Shown piece by piece: positions 14,970 through 23,165 of a stretch of DNA of 23,230 nt. Both the position numbers and the translations under genes were made by a program. The stretch lies in the IMG/VR virus record IMGVR_UViG_3300025130_000009, positions 1 through 23,230 of that record, one strand, 5' to 3'. This stretch comes from a virus. Each line of letters begins with the position of its first letter. Positions within the stretch are counted from its first letter, which is position 1. The notes under the pieces were generated by a model that saw only the letters and a program-made list of their open reading frames with translations, ran no database searches and was not told the origin of the DNA.

Positions 14970-16465
14970 GGCGCGAAGTAGAAAAGGAACCCGAGGCAGA
15001 GATCAACCATCTCCGGGTCTTTGTTGAGCATGGCGGTCAGGTCGGAGCGGTGGTGCGGCGAGAGGACGCGCTCCATCGACATCGTGATCATTTCGAGCGG
15101 CTTATCCTGCCAAAGCCCGGACCATGTGTACTCCTTGCCCATGTACGGGTGGATGTAGCCGTCCGGCCGGCACTTCTCGTCGGCGCGGTAGCCCTTGCCG
15201 AAGTTCTGGAGCTTTACGAGAGGCTCGCCGGCCGTCCTCCGCTTGTAGAGCGCCTCGAAGGCGTCATCCATCTCCGGGAGGACGTTCTGGAGGCGGTGGA
15301 AATACTCGTGGATCATGGTCGAGACGCCGTCAGACTTGATGACGGACTCGCCCGGCGCGACGTAGTCGATGCGCCCGATCTTCCGGTAGTGGCCGGAGCC
15401 GGCCGGCTGGTAGTTCATATCGTGCCAGCCGCGCCCGCTCGTCCCGGAGACGTAGGTCCGGCCGCGCGCGTTCGACTTCTCGATCCACGACGTCGGGATT
15501 GTCGACATCGCGCTCTCGACCATCGGCTTGGTCTTCGCCGAGAGTTTGGTCGTCGCCATCTTCCCGCCGAGCTTCCGGGTCGCCGCGAGCCGGTCGAGCA
15601 TCCGGGTCCGGAACTCCTTCCCGAGGTCGGAGCCGATGACGTCCGCCCCATAGACGTCGTTCGGGTCGAGCGCGGCCATCGTGTCGCGGAGGATCTCCTC
15701 GCGCATCGTCCTGCCGGCCGCGATCCACTCGTCCAGGGTTTGCGGTTGCTTGGCGAGCGCCGGCGCCGGCTTGGCGAGCGCCTTCGCTGCGGCGGCAGCG
15801 GCGACCTTGGCCGCTGCCATGCTGGCCTTCCGCTCCTCCATGTTCTTGAGCGCCTGCTCCATCTGTTCGAGCGGGTGATAGCCCCAGCCCGGGTCCGGCT
15901 TCGCCTCGGCCGGGATGTCTTCGAGCGGGGTCGCCCCGCCCATCCCCGCGACCTCGTCGGCCGTCAGGGAGCGGAGCGAGCATCGGCAGTTGTGGCCGAG
16001 CGGCGGCGAGTGGGTCGTCCAGAACGGGTCATCGACCGGGCGGACTACGCCGTTGAGCGCGCGGTGCGACGGCCGCGTCCGCGAGTCGTTGATGGCCGAG
16101 TAGCGGAGATAGGGTCTCTCCTTCTTGGCGAGGTCGAACGCCCGCCAGTGGCCCGCCTGATAGGCGTTCTGGAGGTGGTTGCGGAGGATAAGCTCGACCC
16201 GCCACCGGGGGAGCCCCCAGCCCTTCGCCATCGCCTGCCGCTTGAAGTCCTGAAACGTCCCGCCCTTGGAGAGGATCCGGTCGTTGAGGAAGTCGAGGAC
16301 TGCCTGGATCTGGTCGATCTGCCCCATCCGGGCGACGGAGAACGTCCAGGCGCGCATCCGCGCCGACATCTGGGGCATGTAGTAGGTGTCGGGGAGGACG
16401 ACGCCGCGCTCGGTCGCGGCCTTGATGGCGTCCTCGAACGGGAGCGGGAAACCGATTGAGAGCAT
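14966..16465 (-). CDS. MuF-like minor head protein with C-terminal HEXXH domain (499 aa)
   Basis: Residues about 30-170 form a Mu gpF/SPP1 gp7-like head morphogenesis domain: WRVELILRNHLQNAYQAGHW, then N126-D-S-R-T-R-P-SHRALNG and the closing PPLGHNCRCSL. An Ala-rich linker (215-240) follows. The C-terminal half holds H386-E-Y-F-H390, an HEXXH zinc-protease motif, then YRADE, YMGKEY (441-446) and PLEMITMSME, where Glu458 is a candidate third ligand. MuF proteins are minor capsid components, often fused to enzyme or toxin domains. The protease activity is predicted from the motif only. Its ATG overlaps the preceding small gene as TGATG. Confidence 0.88.
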   Translation of the reverse strand: MLSIGFPLPFEDAIKAATERGVVLPDTYYMPQMSARMRAWTFSVARMGQIDQIQAVLDFLNDRILSKGGTFQDFKRQAMAKGWGLPRWRVELILRNHLQNAYQAGHWRAFDLAKKERPYLRYSAINDSRTRPSHRALNGVVRPVDDPFWTTHSPPLGHNCRCSLRSLTADEVAGMGGATPLEDIPAEAKPDPGWGYHPLEQMEQALKNMEERKASMAAAKVAAAAAAKALAKPAPALAKQPQTLDEWIAAGRTMREEILRDTMAALDPNDVYGADVIGSDLGKEFRTRMLDRLAATRKLGGKMATTKLSAKTKPMVESAMSTIPTSWIEKSNARGRTYVSGTSGRGWHDMNYQPAGSGHYRKIGRIDYVAPGESVIKSDGVSTMIHEYFHRLQNVLPEMDDAFEALYKRRTAGEPLVKLQNFGKGYRADEKCRPDGYIHPYMGKEYTWSGLWQDKPLEMITMSMERVLSPHHRSDLTAMLNKDPEMVDLCLGFLFYFAP

Positions 16466-16650
16466 CAGCGCAGCAGGGCGAGCAGGATCGCCTCATCCTC
16501 CTCGACGTTCCGGCGGCGCCGCTTCCCGCGTACCCCGGGAGCGAGGCCCGGCTGCGACGGGGGAGGCGGCTGGGAGCCGGACTCCTTCCACGCGCCGGCC
16601 TTCCACGCCGACTCCTTCCAGGCTCCGCCCATCCACGCGAGGAGCGCCAT
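16465..16650 (-). CDS. Trp-pentapeptide miniprotein (61 aa)
   Basis: A 61-residue protein with W at 6, 11, 16 and 21 in four tandem A-W-x-x-x pentapeptides (AWMGG AWKES AWKAG AWKES), then a Pro-rich stretch PPPPSQPGLAP, a basic KRRRRN patch and an acidic, hydrophobic C-terminus. I recognise no domain. ATG at 16650 overlaps the nuclease stop as TGATG, and its stop overlaps the MuF ATG as TGATG. Both couplings and the preserved frame argue for a real gene. A structural or nucleic-acid-binding role is possible; nothing proves it. Confidence 0.75.
   Translation of the reverse strand: MALLAWMGGAWKESAWKAGAWKESGSQPPPPSQPGLAPGVRGKRRRRNVEEDEAILLALLR
16579..16638 (-). repeat. Four 15-bp units encoding AWxxx pentapeptides
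   Basis: Codons 5-24 of the miniprotein. On the plus strand the 12-base word CGACTCCTTCCA recurs nearly exactly (GACTCCTTCCA twice), showing that the units arose by DNA duplication. Confidence 0.7.
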
Positions 16651-16961
16651 CAGTACGGCTCCGCGTAGCCGTTGAGCAGGAGCCAGTCGGACAGGTTCGG
16701 GCCGCCGACGATCTGAACCTCGGCGATCCAGCGCCCGTACTTGTCGCCCTTGCTCGTGCTGATCGTCACGTCCGGCGAGCCAGCGAACTCCTCGGCCATC
16801 CGTCTCTTTAGTTCCTTGCCGAGATCGGTCGACATCTCCGGCGCATCGACGCGCGCGAGCCGAACGCGGACGCGGTGCGTGATGCGGAACCCGAGGTCAA
16901 CGTCGAGGTCGAGCGTGTCGCCGTTAACTACCTTCGCCACCTTCGCGTGATACGTCCACAT
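16650..16961 (-). CDS. Staphylococcal nuclease-like protein (103 aa)
   Basis: A compact SNase/TNase domain without signal peptide. The core residues are all present: NGDT with Asp15, R34-L-A-R-V-D-A-P-E42, and DKYGR77 followed by WIAEV, equivalent to Arg35, Glu43 and Arg87 of staphylococcal nuclease. The end NLSDWLLLNGYAEPY is typical. The family cleaves DNA and RNA with calcium. It lies in the head gene cluster just before the AW miniprotein and the MuF-like gene. I chose ATG 16961 because it overlaps the upstream stop as TAATG; a GTG at 16976 would add five residues. Confidence 0.9.
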   Translation of the reverse strand: MWTYHAKVAKVVNGDTLDLDVDLGFRITHRVRVRLARVDAPEMSTDLGKELKRRMAEEFAGSPDVTISTSKGDKYGRWIAEVQIVGGPNLSDWLLLNGYAEPY

Positions 16962-17467
16962 TACGCCGGACCCCACTCGTTGCCGGTCACGCCGGCTCCG
17001 CCGACGGTCACGGAGTTGATCTTGCGGAGATCGACGGGAATGGTCGTGGCGGCGAGCCGCGCCATGATCTCGTCAGCGATCTGGCCGACGCTCGGGCCGG
17101 ACGAGCCGGAGGTCGCGATGGCCTGCGCCTGGACCGGGACGGTGTACTGGACGGCGACGTTGAAGTTGCCGAGCGTCTGAACGACGGGCACGCCGCCGCC
17201 CTCCACGAACAGGTTGCCCGTGATGATGAGCGTGTGGTTGCTCTCCATCGGGCGCACGCGCCAGCCGTTGAGCAAGAACAGGTAGGGCGGAATTGACAGC
17301 CCGCCGCCGAGGTCGTCCCCGCCCACCTGACGGAACGCCGGCAGCCACCGACCGTTGTTGGTGTCCGCGTCCAGCCAGTCGCACCATCTCGACCACAGCT
17401 CCGCCGCTGAGACGGAACTGGAGTCGAGGACGATGCGCTTGGTCGGCCCGTCGAAGGTGATGGGCAC
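16961..17467 (-). CDS. Phage virion/tail-fibre-associated protein (168 aa)
   Basis: A 168-residue beta-rich protein: MPITFDGPTKRIVLDSSSVSAAELWSRW, AFRQVGGDDLGGGLSIPPYLFLLNGWRVRP, then HTLIITGNLFVEGGG. I recall this pattern from conserved virion or tail-associated proteins of environmental phages; the biochemical role is unknown. The end is Gly/Ser-rich. Start is GTG at 17467 with AAGGAGG close upstream, 9 bases after the stop of the 464-residue gene. No TM segment. Confidence 0.75.
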   Translation of the reverse strand: MPITFDGPTKRIVLDSSSVSAAELWSRWCDWLDADTNNGRWLPAFRQVGGDDLGGGLSIPPYLFLLNGWRVRPMESNHTLIITGNLFVEGGGVPVVQTLGNFNVAVQYTVPVQAQAIATSGSSGPSVGQIADEIMARLAATTIPVDLRKINSVTVGGAGVTGNEWGPA

Positions 17468-17476
17468 GTCGCCTCC

Positions 17477-18871
17477 TTACGCGGTGTAGGCGCGGTCCTG
17501 CTCGGCCACCAGCGAGATCGTGATGCCCTTGGCACGGGTGATTGTTCCCGTCGCGACCACCGGCTTCGCCACGCCCTTGTTGCCGGCCACGACCACGATG
17601 GGCGCGTCCTCCGCGTCGGAGCCGGCCCCGCGCTGCACGTTGCCGTCGTAGTCGTAGGTGAAACTGATCTGCCCGGACGTGATGGCCCCGGCAATCGGGC
17701 TGCCGTCCTTGTCATTGACGGTAATCGCCGTCGCAGTGCCGTAGTCGTCGCCAGAGTTGTCGCCAGCATCGTCATTGGCAAAGTACATGCGGTAGTAGCC
17801 CGTCGAGCCACTGGACAGGAACGAGTTAAACACCAGCGAGCCGGCCGCCGAGTAGGGGTAGGTGCGCTGAACACTGTTTTGGTCCAGGAACACGACCCGG
17901 TTGAGGTCGTTGTCCTGAATGTTCTCGATAAACACGCCCTGCGTGGTGTACAGCGTGTCACCGACGAAGTAGCAGAGCTGGCTCTCGGTCTTGCCGTTGA
18001 CCGTGCCGCCGCCCTCGTCGATGTCCGCGTCCTGCCGCAGGAGGTACTGGATCTTGGTGTAGATCTGCTCCAGCGTCGCGTTGTTGCCGTCGATGATCTT
18101 GCGGAATGGGTAGCTGCCCGCGCCGATGGTCTTGCTCTGGTCCAAGCCGTAGTAGGTGATGTCGATCCCCGAGTACGGGGCGCCGGTCATGGCGCCGTCC
18201 GCCGCCGTGATCTTGAGGTCGCCGCCTACCGCGACCGGGAGCGACACCTTGAAGGCGCCAGTGCCGGTGGCGCCAACGTCCGTCAGCGCGGCGTCGTCAA
18301 ACGTGTAGCCCTGCTCGCGGCAGAAGATCTTGAAGTAGGTCCGGTTGTCGAAGTCGCCGTTTGCGGCGTCACCGTAGACCTGAATGCCTTGGTTCGGGCT
18401 GTCGGTGAACGTGAAGTTGGCCGCCGCCCCGCCGCTCGCCTTCTGGTAGTAGAACTGCGCTCCTGCGGGGAACCCGGACGCGAGTGCGACGATGCCGACG
18501 TACTGGCGGTTGAGCGCGCCTGCCGCGCTGTACTCAGACCAGCCGCCGTCGCGGAGCATCTGTCGCGTGGTGTCGTTAGCCGGTTTCCAGCCGTTGTAAC
18601 TACCGCCATCCGTGCCAAATTGAAACTGGCCCGAAAGTGCGTCGATAGCGTACATCCCAAACGGGTATTTGTTGTATGACGCCAACTCCCATAGCTTAAT
18701 CAGCTTTGAGTACAGCGCTTGCAGGGTGACGCCGTCTTTGGCAACCAGGTCGCCATAGGCCGCCAGGGAAATCGTTTTTGCCGACGTATCGATCCACAGA
18801 TTGCCGTCAACACCGAGATTGCCGGACGTTGTAGAAACAACCAACTGATCGGGGTCTGTGCACTTAGCCAT
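17477..18871 (-). CDS. Conserved virion structural protein (464 aa)
   Basis: A 464-residue protein of a type I recall from metagenomic siphophages: [15 protein letters not shown]..., [78 protein letters not shown], the middle part [31 protein letters not shown], and the C-terminal beta domain. It is probably a decoration or fibre-type component on the virion. The name is by resemblance only. Start ATG at 18871 has AAGGA 7 bases upstream, which lies inside the end of the HNH gene (8-base overlap). Confidence 0.78.
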   Translation of the reverse strand: MAKCTDPDQLVVSTTSGNLGVDGNLWIDTSAKTISLAAYGDLVAKDGVTLQALYSKLIKLWELASYNKYPFGMYAIDALSGQFQFGTDGGSYNGWKPANDTTRQMLRDGGWSEYSAAGALNRQYVGIVALASGFPAGAQFYYQKASGGAAANFTFTDSPNQGIQVYGDAANGDFDNRTYFKIFCREQGYTFDDAALTDVGATGTGAFKVSLPVAVGGDLKITAADGAMTGAPYSGIDITYYGLDQSKTIGAGSYPFRKIIDGNNATLEQIYTKIQYLLRQDADIDEGGGTVNGKTESQLCYFVGDTLYTTQGVFIENIQDNDLNRVVFLDQNSVQRTYPYSAAGSLVFNSFLSSGSTGYYRMYFANDDAGDNSGDDYGTATAITVNDKDGSPIAGAITSGQISFTYDYDGNVQRGAGSDAEDAPIVVVAGNKGVAKPVVATGTITRAKGITISLVAEQDRAYTA

Positions 18872-19445
18872 TGTGATGTCCTTTTACAGAATTAGATTTG
18901 GTTCTGTTTTCATGCTGCGTGACGATGCGCAAATTCCATGGGACGTGTAGCCCGCTTACCGTCTTTCCTCGTAGCGGGACAATGTGGTCAACCTCATGCG
19001 GAATGCCCGTTTCCTTGGTTGCGCTTGCGGCCCGTGCGTAAATTTCGAGAATCTGCTTATTGAACGCTTTACCAAGCGCCCTGCTCGGAAGCAGCATTTC
19101 TCGTTCCCGCGCTCTTCGCTTGTAAGCATCGGGGTTTGCCCTATACCGGCGTCTATCGGCCTCTCTGATTTCGCCCCGCCGTTCCTCAAGCGCAGCTTTT
19201 ACCCTCTCAGGATTTTGTTGCTTCCATGCCGTCGCACGCTCAACAGCCTTGCGTTTCCGCTCATCGCGCTTTTCTGCGTATGTAGGGTCAGCATCAAGTC
19301 GCTTAAGGTACGCCCTGCTTGCAGCGTTACGACGTGCAGTTACGGCAGGATCGTTTTTCGCCAGGTAACGGCGATTGCGTTCACGACTCATAGCCTTCTG
19401 GCGCTCCCATTCTTCTGGCGTGCAATCTACCTTGCGTTTGCCCAT
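18864..19445 (-). CDS. HNH endonuclease, free-standing homing type (193 aa)
   Basis: The C-terminal 45 residues form an HNH nuclease site: H150-E-V-D-H154-[14 protein letters not shown] with Asn171, and HENRTKSN. The long N-terminal part is basic and helical with repeated R-x-Y-x-A-x-(x)DPxx-type units ([46 protein letters not shown]), typical of HNH homing nucleases that bind DNA. Its DNA is visibly less GC-rich than the head genes. It stands between two virion genes, which are otherwise expected to be adjacent, suggesting insertion. Start ATG 19445, with two bases after the upstream stop. Confidence 0.92.
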   Translation of the reverse strand: MGKRKVDCTPEEWERQKAMSRERNRRYLAKNDPAVTARRNAASRAYLKRLDADPTYAEKRDERKRKAVERATAWKQQNPERVKAALEERRGEIREADRRRYRANPDAYKRRAREREMLLPSRALGKAFNKQILEIYARAASATKETGIPHEVDHIVPLRGKTVSGLHVPWNLRIVTQHENRTKSNSVKGHHNG

Positions 19446-19447
19446 GG

Positions 19448-21730
19448 TTAGCTCACAAAGTTTCGGTCAGCGACCTGCGCGATAGGCAGAGACGCATTGG
19501 TTGAGCCGAGCAGATAACCTCTTACTGTGTACGGGACGTAGCCCTGCTTGTAGACGCAGACATCAACGTAGTCGCTGGCCGCGTAGCTGTAGCTGTACCC
19601 GTAGGACGTGCTGCCGTGCGCGTCCACGTTGACCCGTTCGGTCGTCGTGCCGGCGGTCAGAATCACGATGTCCGATCCAGACACCAGCCCAGTGAGGGTC
19701 AGCGTCACGCTGTTGTTGACGACCACCGTCGCGCCCGCCGTGCGGATGCTCGGGGTCGAGCCGCCGCCTGAGATGTTGATCGTCACCGACCCGCTGGCGA
19801 TGTTGACGTAGATCGCCTCGTTACCGGTGCTGCCGTTGCTGCTGGCGTAGCTGGTGAACGTGTTACCCGTAAAAGTGATCGTGCTCGCGCTGCCGGACAC
19901 CTCGATGGCGTGGCCGGTGCCGCCACTGGTGAAGGCGCAATTCGAGATATTGTCCATGTCCGCCAGCGTGGCCGACGTGATCTTGCAGTTCTTGAACTTG
20001 CTGCCGGTGATCGTCGCGCTGTTCTGCGTAATGGTCAGACAGTCCGTGAACGCCATCTGGTCGTAAGTGATGGCCCGAAGGTTGAGCTGGCCCGCGTTGA
20101 TGACCTGCGCGCCTGCTGTGTAGACCGTGGCGCTGGTGCTCATGCTGGCGTGCCAGTCCCATTTGAACTTGCTCTTGGACGAGAACACCGCATTGCGAAC
20201 GTCGATGGTGTCCGACGCGCCGGGATAGAAGGTCAGCCCGCACACGTTGTCCACAGAGTTGTAGAACACTTGCTTGTCGGTAACGCTGCGTTGCTGCGGG
20301 AACTCGATCGCCGCATTGGACAGATCGAGGTAGACCGCGTTGGTGCCGCCATCCCCAAGCTGGATCGGCTGGAGCACAAGCATCTGCGTCGCGCCTTGCT
20401 GCAAGACGCTCATCCGCTCCTTACCCTGCGCAGTGACCTTCACAATGTCAGGCACCTTCACCGGATAGCTAGCATTGCCGCCTGCGACTGTCGTCGTGTC
20501 TAACGCCCACAACGAACCAAACTGCATGACCGGCGCGGCGAAGGTGCCAGAGACAGCAAGGCCAAAGGCAGAGACCGACGCCGCATTGAACGTGCCTGTC
20601 GTGTCAATGGCCGTTGCGCCGTCGTTGATGATAAGCGGCAAGTGCTGCGCTGTGTCCCATTTTGTGCCTGAGCCATGCACCGCCCAGAATTTGAAATTGC
20701 CTGCCGACGACGCCATGCCGAATGCGACGCCTTTGCTCGTCGCTTTGCCGATGTTGTCGAGGTTCTGGTAGACCTTCGGCGTTGACGGCTTGGTGTGGAT
20801 CAGGACGTTCTTGCCAGTGACATTAGGCTTGTTGCCGGACGACAGCACGGTACATGCACCAGCGTAGGTGCCGTCTGTCGTCACCCCGGTAAGCTGCCCC
20901 ATCGAGTGATAACTGTTTAGGCCAACGTCTGCCGCCGCGGCTGTCGTGCCGTTGCTAAGGGTGCGGCTGTTCAGCGTCGTGCCGAAGTTGGTGGTCACGG
21001 TAGCAGCCCACGCAGTATTACCGTTGTAGGCGGTCGTGCCGTGTACCGGATCGATGTAGAGCGAGGCATCCGCCACGCAGTACGCCGGGATCACCGACGC
21101 ACCGCCTGACGGGGGAGAAATGCCGACAGTAGCGATGACGCCAGCCGCCGTGCCGGATTTGTTGCCGTACACGTCAGAGCCGACTGCGCCAGCGGTGCGC
21201 TTGAAGCCCCATGACCAACCGTGCGAATGCGCGGACCCGTCCATCGCATCCTCCCAGGTACACGGCCCTTCGAGGACGCCTGGGACGACTGCACCAGACT
21301 CGGAGTTGATGAAGATAACGAGGCTGTTGTTAACCGTCGTGGTCAGCACAGGCATCGCGACACGCGCCGCACTGTTGCTTGCTGTTCGGTAGCCCGTGCC
21401 TGCGCCGCCAGTGCCGTTGAACGGCGTTGAAGTGTTCACGTCGCCAATGGCGATCAGGTGGGCGTTGGCCGTCTCCGCAATCGTGTAGGTGAACGTCGGG
21501 TCACTCTCACTCGCCCCGGCGATCTTGTACAAGACGCCGACGTTGCAAGTGTTCGACACTGAGAAGAGCTGTGTCCAGCCGCTCGATGACCACGCCTGTG
21601 TGGTGCCCGTGTCTGTCGTACAGATCGCCAGCAGCAAATCGTTCTGCTGGTACTGCGGCAGCTTGCACGAGATCGTTGTGGCCGTCGTCGTGCTGTGCAG
21701 GTTGAACTGCCAGTCGCGAATGAACGGCAT
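19448..21730 (-). CDS. Large beta-helix virion/tail-spike-like protein (760 aa)
   Basis: A 760-residue, Ser/Thr/Gly-rich protein. Residues 1-200 form a beta domain with surface-protein character ([20 protein letters not shown]..., [22 protein letters not shown]). The region of about residues 540-690 has short alternating strands ([36 protein letters not shown]) as in parallel beta-helix spike or fibre proteins. Probably a receptor-binding or decorating virion protein; no depolymerase motif was identified. ATG 21730 overlaps the upstream stop as TGATG and has GAGGA 7 bases upstream; an upstream GTG at 21736 would be one base from that site and is less likely. Confidence 0.75.
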   Translation of the reverse strand: MPFIRDWQFNLHSTTTATTISCKLPQYQQNDLLLAICTTDTGTTQAWSSSGWTQLFSVSNTCNVGVLYKIAGASESDPTFTYTIAETANAHLIAIGDVNTSTPFNGTGGAGTGYRTASNSAARVAMPVLTTTVNNSLVIFINSESGAVVPGVLEGPCTWEDAMDGSAHSHGWSWGFKRTAGAVGSDVYGNKSGTAAGVIATVGISPPSGGASVIPAYCVADASLYIDPVHGTTAYNGNTAWAATVTTNFGTTLNSRTLSNGTTAAAADVGLNSYHSMGQLTGVTTDGTYAGACTVLSSGNKPNVTGKNVLIHTKPSTPKVYQNLDNIGKATSKGVAFGMASSAGNFKFWAVHGSGTKWDTAQHLPLIINDGATAIDTTGTFNAASVSAFGLAVSGTFAAPVMQFGSLWALDTTTVAGGNASYPVKVPDIVKVTAQGKERMSVLQQGATQMLVLQPIQLGDGGTNAVYLDLSNAAIEFPQQRSVTDKQVFYNSVDNVCGLTFYPGASDTIDVRNAVFSSKSKFKWDWHASMSTSATVYTAGAQVINAGQLNLRAITYDQMAFTDCLTITQNSATITGSKFKNCKITSATLADMDNISNCAFTSGGTGHAIEVSGSASTITFTGNTFTSYASSNGSTGNEAIYVNIASGSVTINISGGGSTPSIRTAGATVVVNNSVTLTLTGLVSGSDIVILTAGTTTERVNVDAHGSTSYGYSYSYAASDYVDVCVYKQGYVPYTVRGYLLGSTNASLPIAQVADRNFVS

Positions 21731-21828
21731 CAGCACATCCTCACGATGACAGCATCAGGCCACCAAGGAACAGGTGGCAGCGGGGGCGGGGGTAGCACCC
21801 ACAGATACGCAAGCATGACGGCAGTCAC
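21730..21828 (-). CDS. Pro-rich small peptide (32 aa)
   Basis: A 32-residue peptide (VTAVMLAYLWVLPPPPLPPVPWWPD...) with a hydrophobic N-terminus and a Pro/Trp stretch. GTG at 21828 overlaps the preceding stop as GTGA and has GGAGGAGGAAAGG upstream. It is kept in frame and its own stop is coupled to the spike gene. No family recognised; probably membrane-associated or a small structural peptide. Confidence 0.5.
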   Translation of the reverse strand: MTAVMLAYLWVLPPPPLPPVPWWPDAVIVRMC

Positions 21829-21983
21829 TGTTGCCTTTCCTCCTCCAAGAGCGACCGATTGAACAGGAACCAGAGCGCCATGATCTGCGCCCGGTCGTCG
21901 GTGTCGGTCAACGGACTCTGCGCGACAGCGTGCGTGAGGCGCATCAGCAGCGCCCGCAGGAATTCCAGTTGCTCCTCTGTCAC
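21825..21983 (-). CDS. Small hypothetical protein (52 aa)
   Basis: A 52-residue helical protein (VTEEQLEFLRALLMRLTHAV..., MALWFLFNRSLLEEERQQ). GTG at 21983 overlaps the upstream stop as GTGA. Upstream readings from 22076 would lie inside the neighbour, so the GTG start is preferred. No recognised domain. Confidence 0.6.
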   Translation of the reverse strand: MTEEQLEFLRALLMRLTHAVAQSPLTDTDDRAQIMALWFLFNRSLLEEERQQ

Positions 21984-22198
21984 GGCAGCGACTCCAGCTC
22001 GCATTCGATCTCGTTCCACAAGGCGTGCGGCATCTGGATTTCGTTGTAGAGCGCGGCACGGAAGTTCACGCGGCACTGCCGCACCTCGGACAGTAGAAGG
22101 CGCAGCCGTTTGATCGTTTGCGCTTGCCGCACCAACGCCTGCCCCTTCGTCTCCTCAAAGACGCGCTCGATGGGGTCGTCCATCGGCCCGAGCGTCAC
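21980..22198 (-). CDS. Small hypothetical protein (72 aa)
   Basis: A 72-residue, mostly helical protein (VTLGPMDDPIERVFEETKGQ..., RLRLLLSEVRQCRVNFRAAL). GTG at 22198 overlaps the preceding stop as GTGA; the ATG at residue 6 is an alternative. Acidic and basic residues alternate, suggesting a coiled or helical hairpin. No family recognised. Confidence 0.62.
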   Translation of the reverse strand: MTLGPMDDPIERVFEETKGQALVRQAQTIKRLRLLLSEVRQCRVNFRAALYNEIQMPHALWNEIECELESLP

Positions 22199-22455
22199 AG
22201 CGCCGCCTCGAACGAGCGGCCGACGAGCTTGCCGTTCACCCACCAACGCATCCACCTCACGCCGAGTGGTTCCAGCTTCTCGCGCAGCAGATCGCAGATG
22301 TGGTCGTTCATCTCGATGCGGGTGCACGGGGTAATGAAGGCGGTCTCCTCTGAGTCGATGTCCGCCCTGATCTCGCCACGGTAGGTCCGCCAACCCAACT
22401 CCCCGGACTCGTCCGGGTCGTGGAGGGCGAAGATGAGGGCTTGTGGCTCAAGCAC
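22195..22455 (-). CDS. Small hypothetical protein (86 aa)
   Basis: An 86-residue alpha/beta protein (VLEPQALIFALHDPDESGEL, TPCTRIEMNDHICDLLREKL, VRWMRWWVNGKLVGRSFEAAL). GTG at 22455 has GAGG 6 bases upstream and starts 8 bases after the stop of the previous gene; a longer reading would overlap that gene. I do not recognise the family. It begins the chain of GTGA-coupled genes. Confidence 0.65.
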   Translation of the reverse strand: MLEPQALIFALHDPDESGELGWRTYRGEIRADIDSEETAFITPCTRIEMNDHICDLLREKLEPLGVRWMRWWVNGKLVGRSFEAAL

Positions 22456-22463
22456 CCCCCACC

Positions 22464-23165
22464 TCAGTGAATGGAAGTGGACGAGGCGGATGGCGGCGGC
22501 TCCTTTACGGCGGGGCACTCGTCGCCGAGCGCCTCGCGCATCTTCTCGTCCATACACGCCCTGCGGACGGCGGCGGCCGGGCGCCCCATCGAGGTCAGCA
22601 ACTTCACCGCCTTGATCGTCTGGCAGTGGTCGTCTACGAGGGTGAACCCGAGCATGGCGCCGAGCCCGGACAGGCCGAGCCCGCCGGACACCGAGCCGAG
22701 GCAGACGTCGTCGCCGCCGGTCGCGAGGCCGGGCGCGTAGACGTCGGGTACGACGTCGCCGAGGTCAGCGGCACGGGGCGCCGCGATGTTCACGCTCGTC
22801 GTCTGGTTGCCGTTGATGGCGTGGGCCGTCGCCTGCCCACCCGTGGCGGTAGCGTTCCCTCCAGTCGCCGACGATGCCGACCGAGAACGGGACGTCGAAA
22901 GAGACTTGGCCGATGAGGTCGCTGCCGCGCTCGACCTCGCTGACGGGGAAGACGTCAGCGTGTTCGTCACGCTCACGCCGCCTGACCCACCATTGCCGGA
23001 ACCGCTTGAGCATGTTGACCCCTGACACGTTTCGACCTTCTCGCCATCCACGAACGTCGTCCCGGCTTGCGCCGCAACGACCGCGAACATCAGCACCCAG
23101 AATACGACGAGCGCCCAGAAGACGGCGCGGGACCAACGGATGGGCTCCGGGATGTGCCGCCTCAA
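22464..23165 (-). CDS. Secreted or anchored Ser-rich phage protein (233 aa)
   Basis: Residues 12-34 are a hydrophobic segment ending VVAAQA, a signal peptide or N-terminal anchor. Residues 50-125 are a Ser/Gly/Thr/Ala-rich linker. The C-terminal part (about 135-215) contains DVCLGSVSGGLGLSGLGAML and DDHCQTIKAVKLLTSMGRP, which I recall from small phage proteins with a Cys-rich helix after a low-complexity linker; function unknown. Cys at 47, 52, 155, 181, 204 and 217 could form disulfides after export. Start is TTG at 23165, overlapping the upstream stop as TTGA, with GGGAGG 8 bases before it. Confidence 0.72.
   Translation of the reverse strand: MRRHIPEPIRWSRAVFWALVVFWVLMFAVVAAQAGTTFVDGEKVETCQGSTCSSGSGNGGSGGVSVTNTLTSSPSARSSAAATSSAKSLSTSRSRSASSATGGNATATGGQATAHAINGNQTTSVNIAAPRAADLGDVVPDVYAPGLATGGDDVCLGSVSGGLGLSGLGAMLGFTLVDDHCQTIKAVKLLTSMGRPAAAVRRACMDEKMREALGDECPAVKEPPPSASSTSIH

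Noticed and set aside
15050-16459. A 469-codon plus-strand frame opposite the MuF-like gene.
   Set aside because: Mirror frame in GC-rich DNA, low-complexity Arg/Val/Leu product; the MuF reading has clear motifs.
17477-21730. Possible diversity-generating retroelement target in the fibre-like proteins.
   Set aside because: No reverse transcriptase and no adenine-mutated repeat pair are visible in the window.
22765-23136. A 123-codon minus-strand frame nested in another frame of the Ser-rich protein, considered as an Rz/Rz1-like overlap.
   Set aside because: No signal peptide or lipobox, Arg-rich product, and not close to the lysis genes. A GC-rich shadow is the simpler reading.
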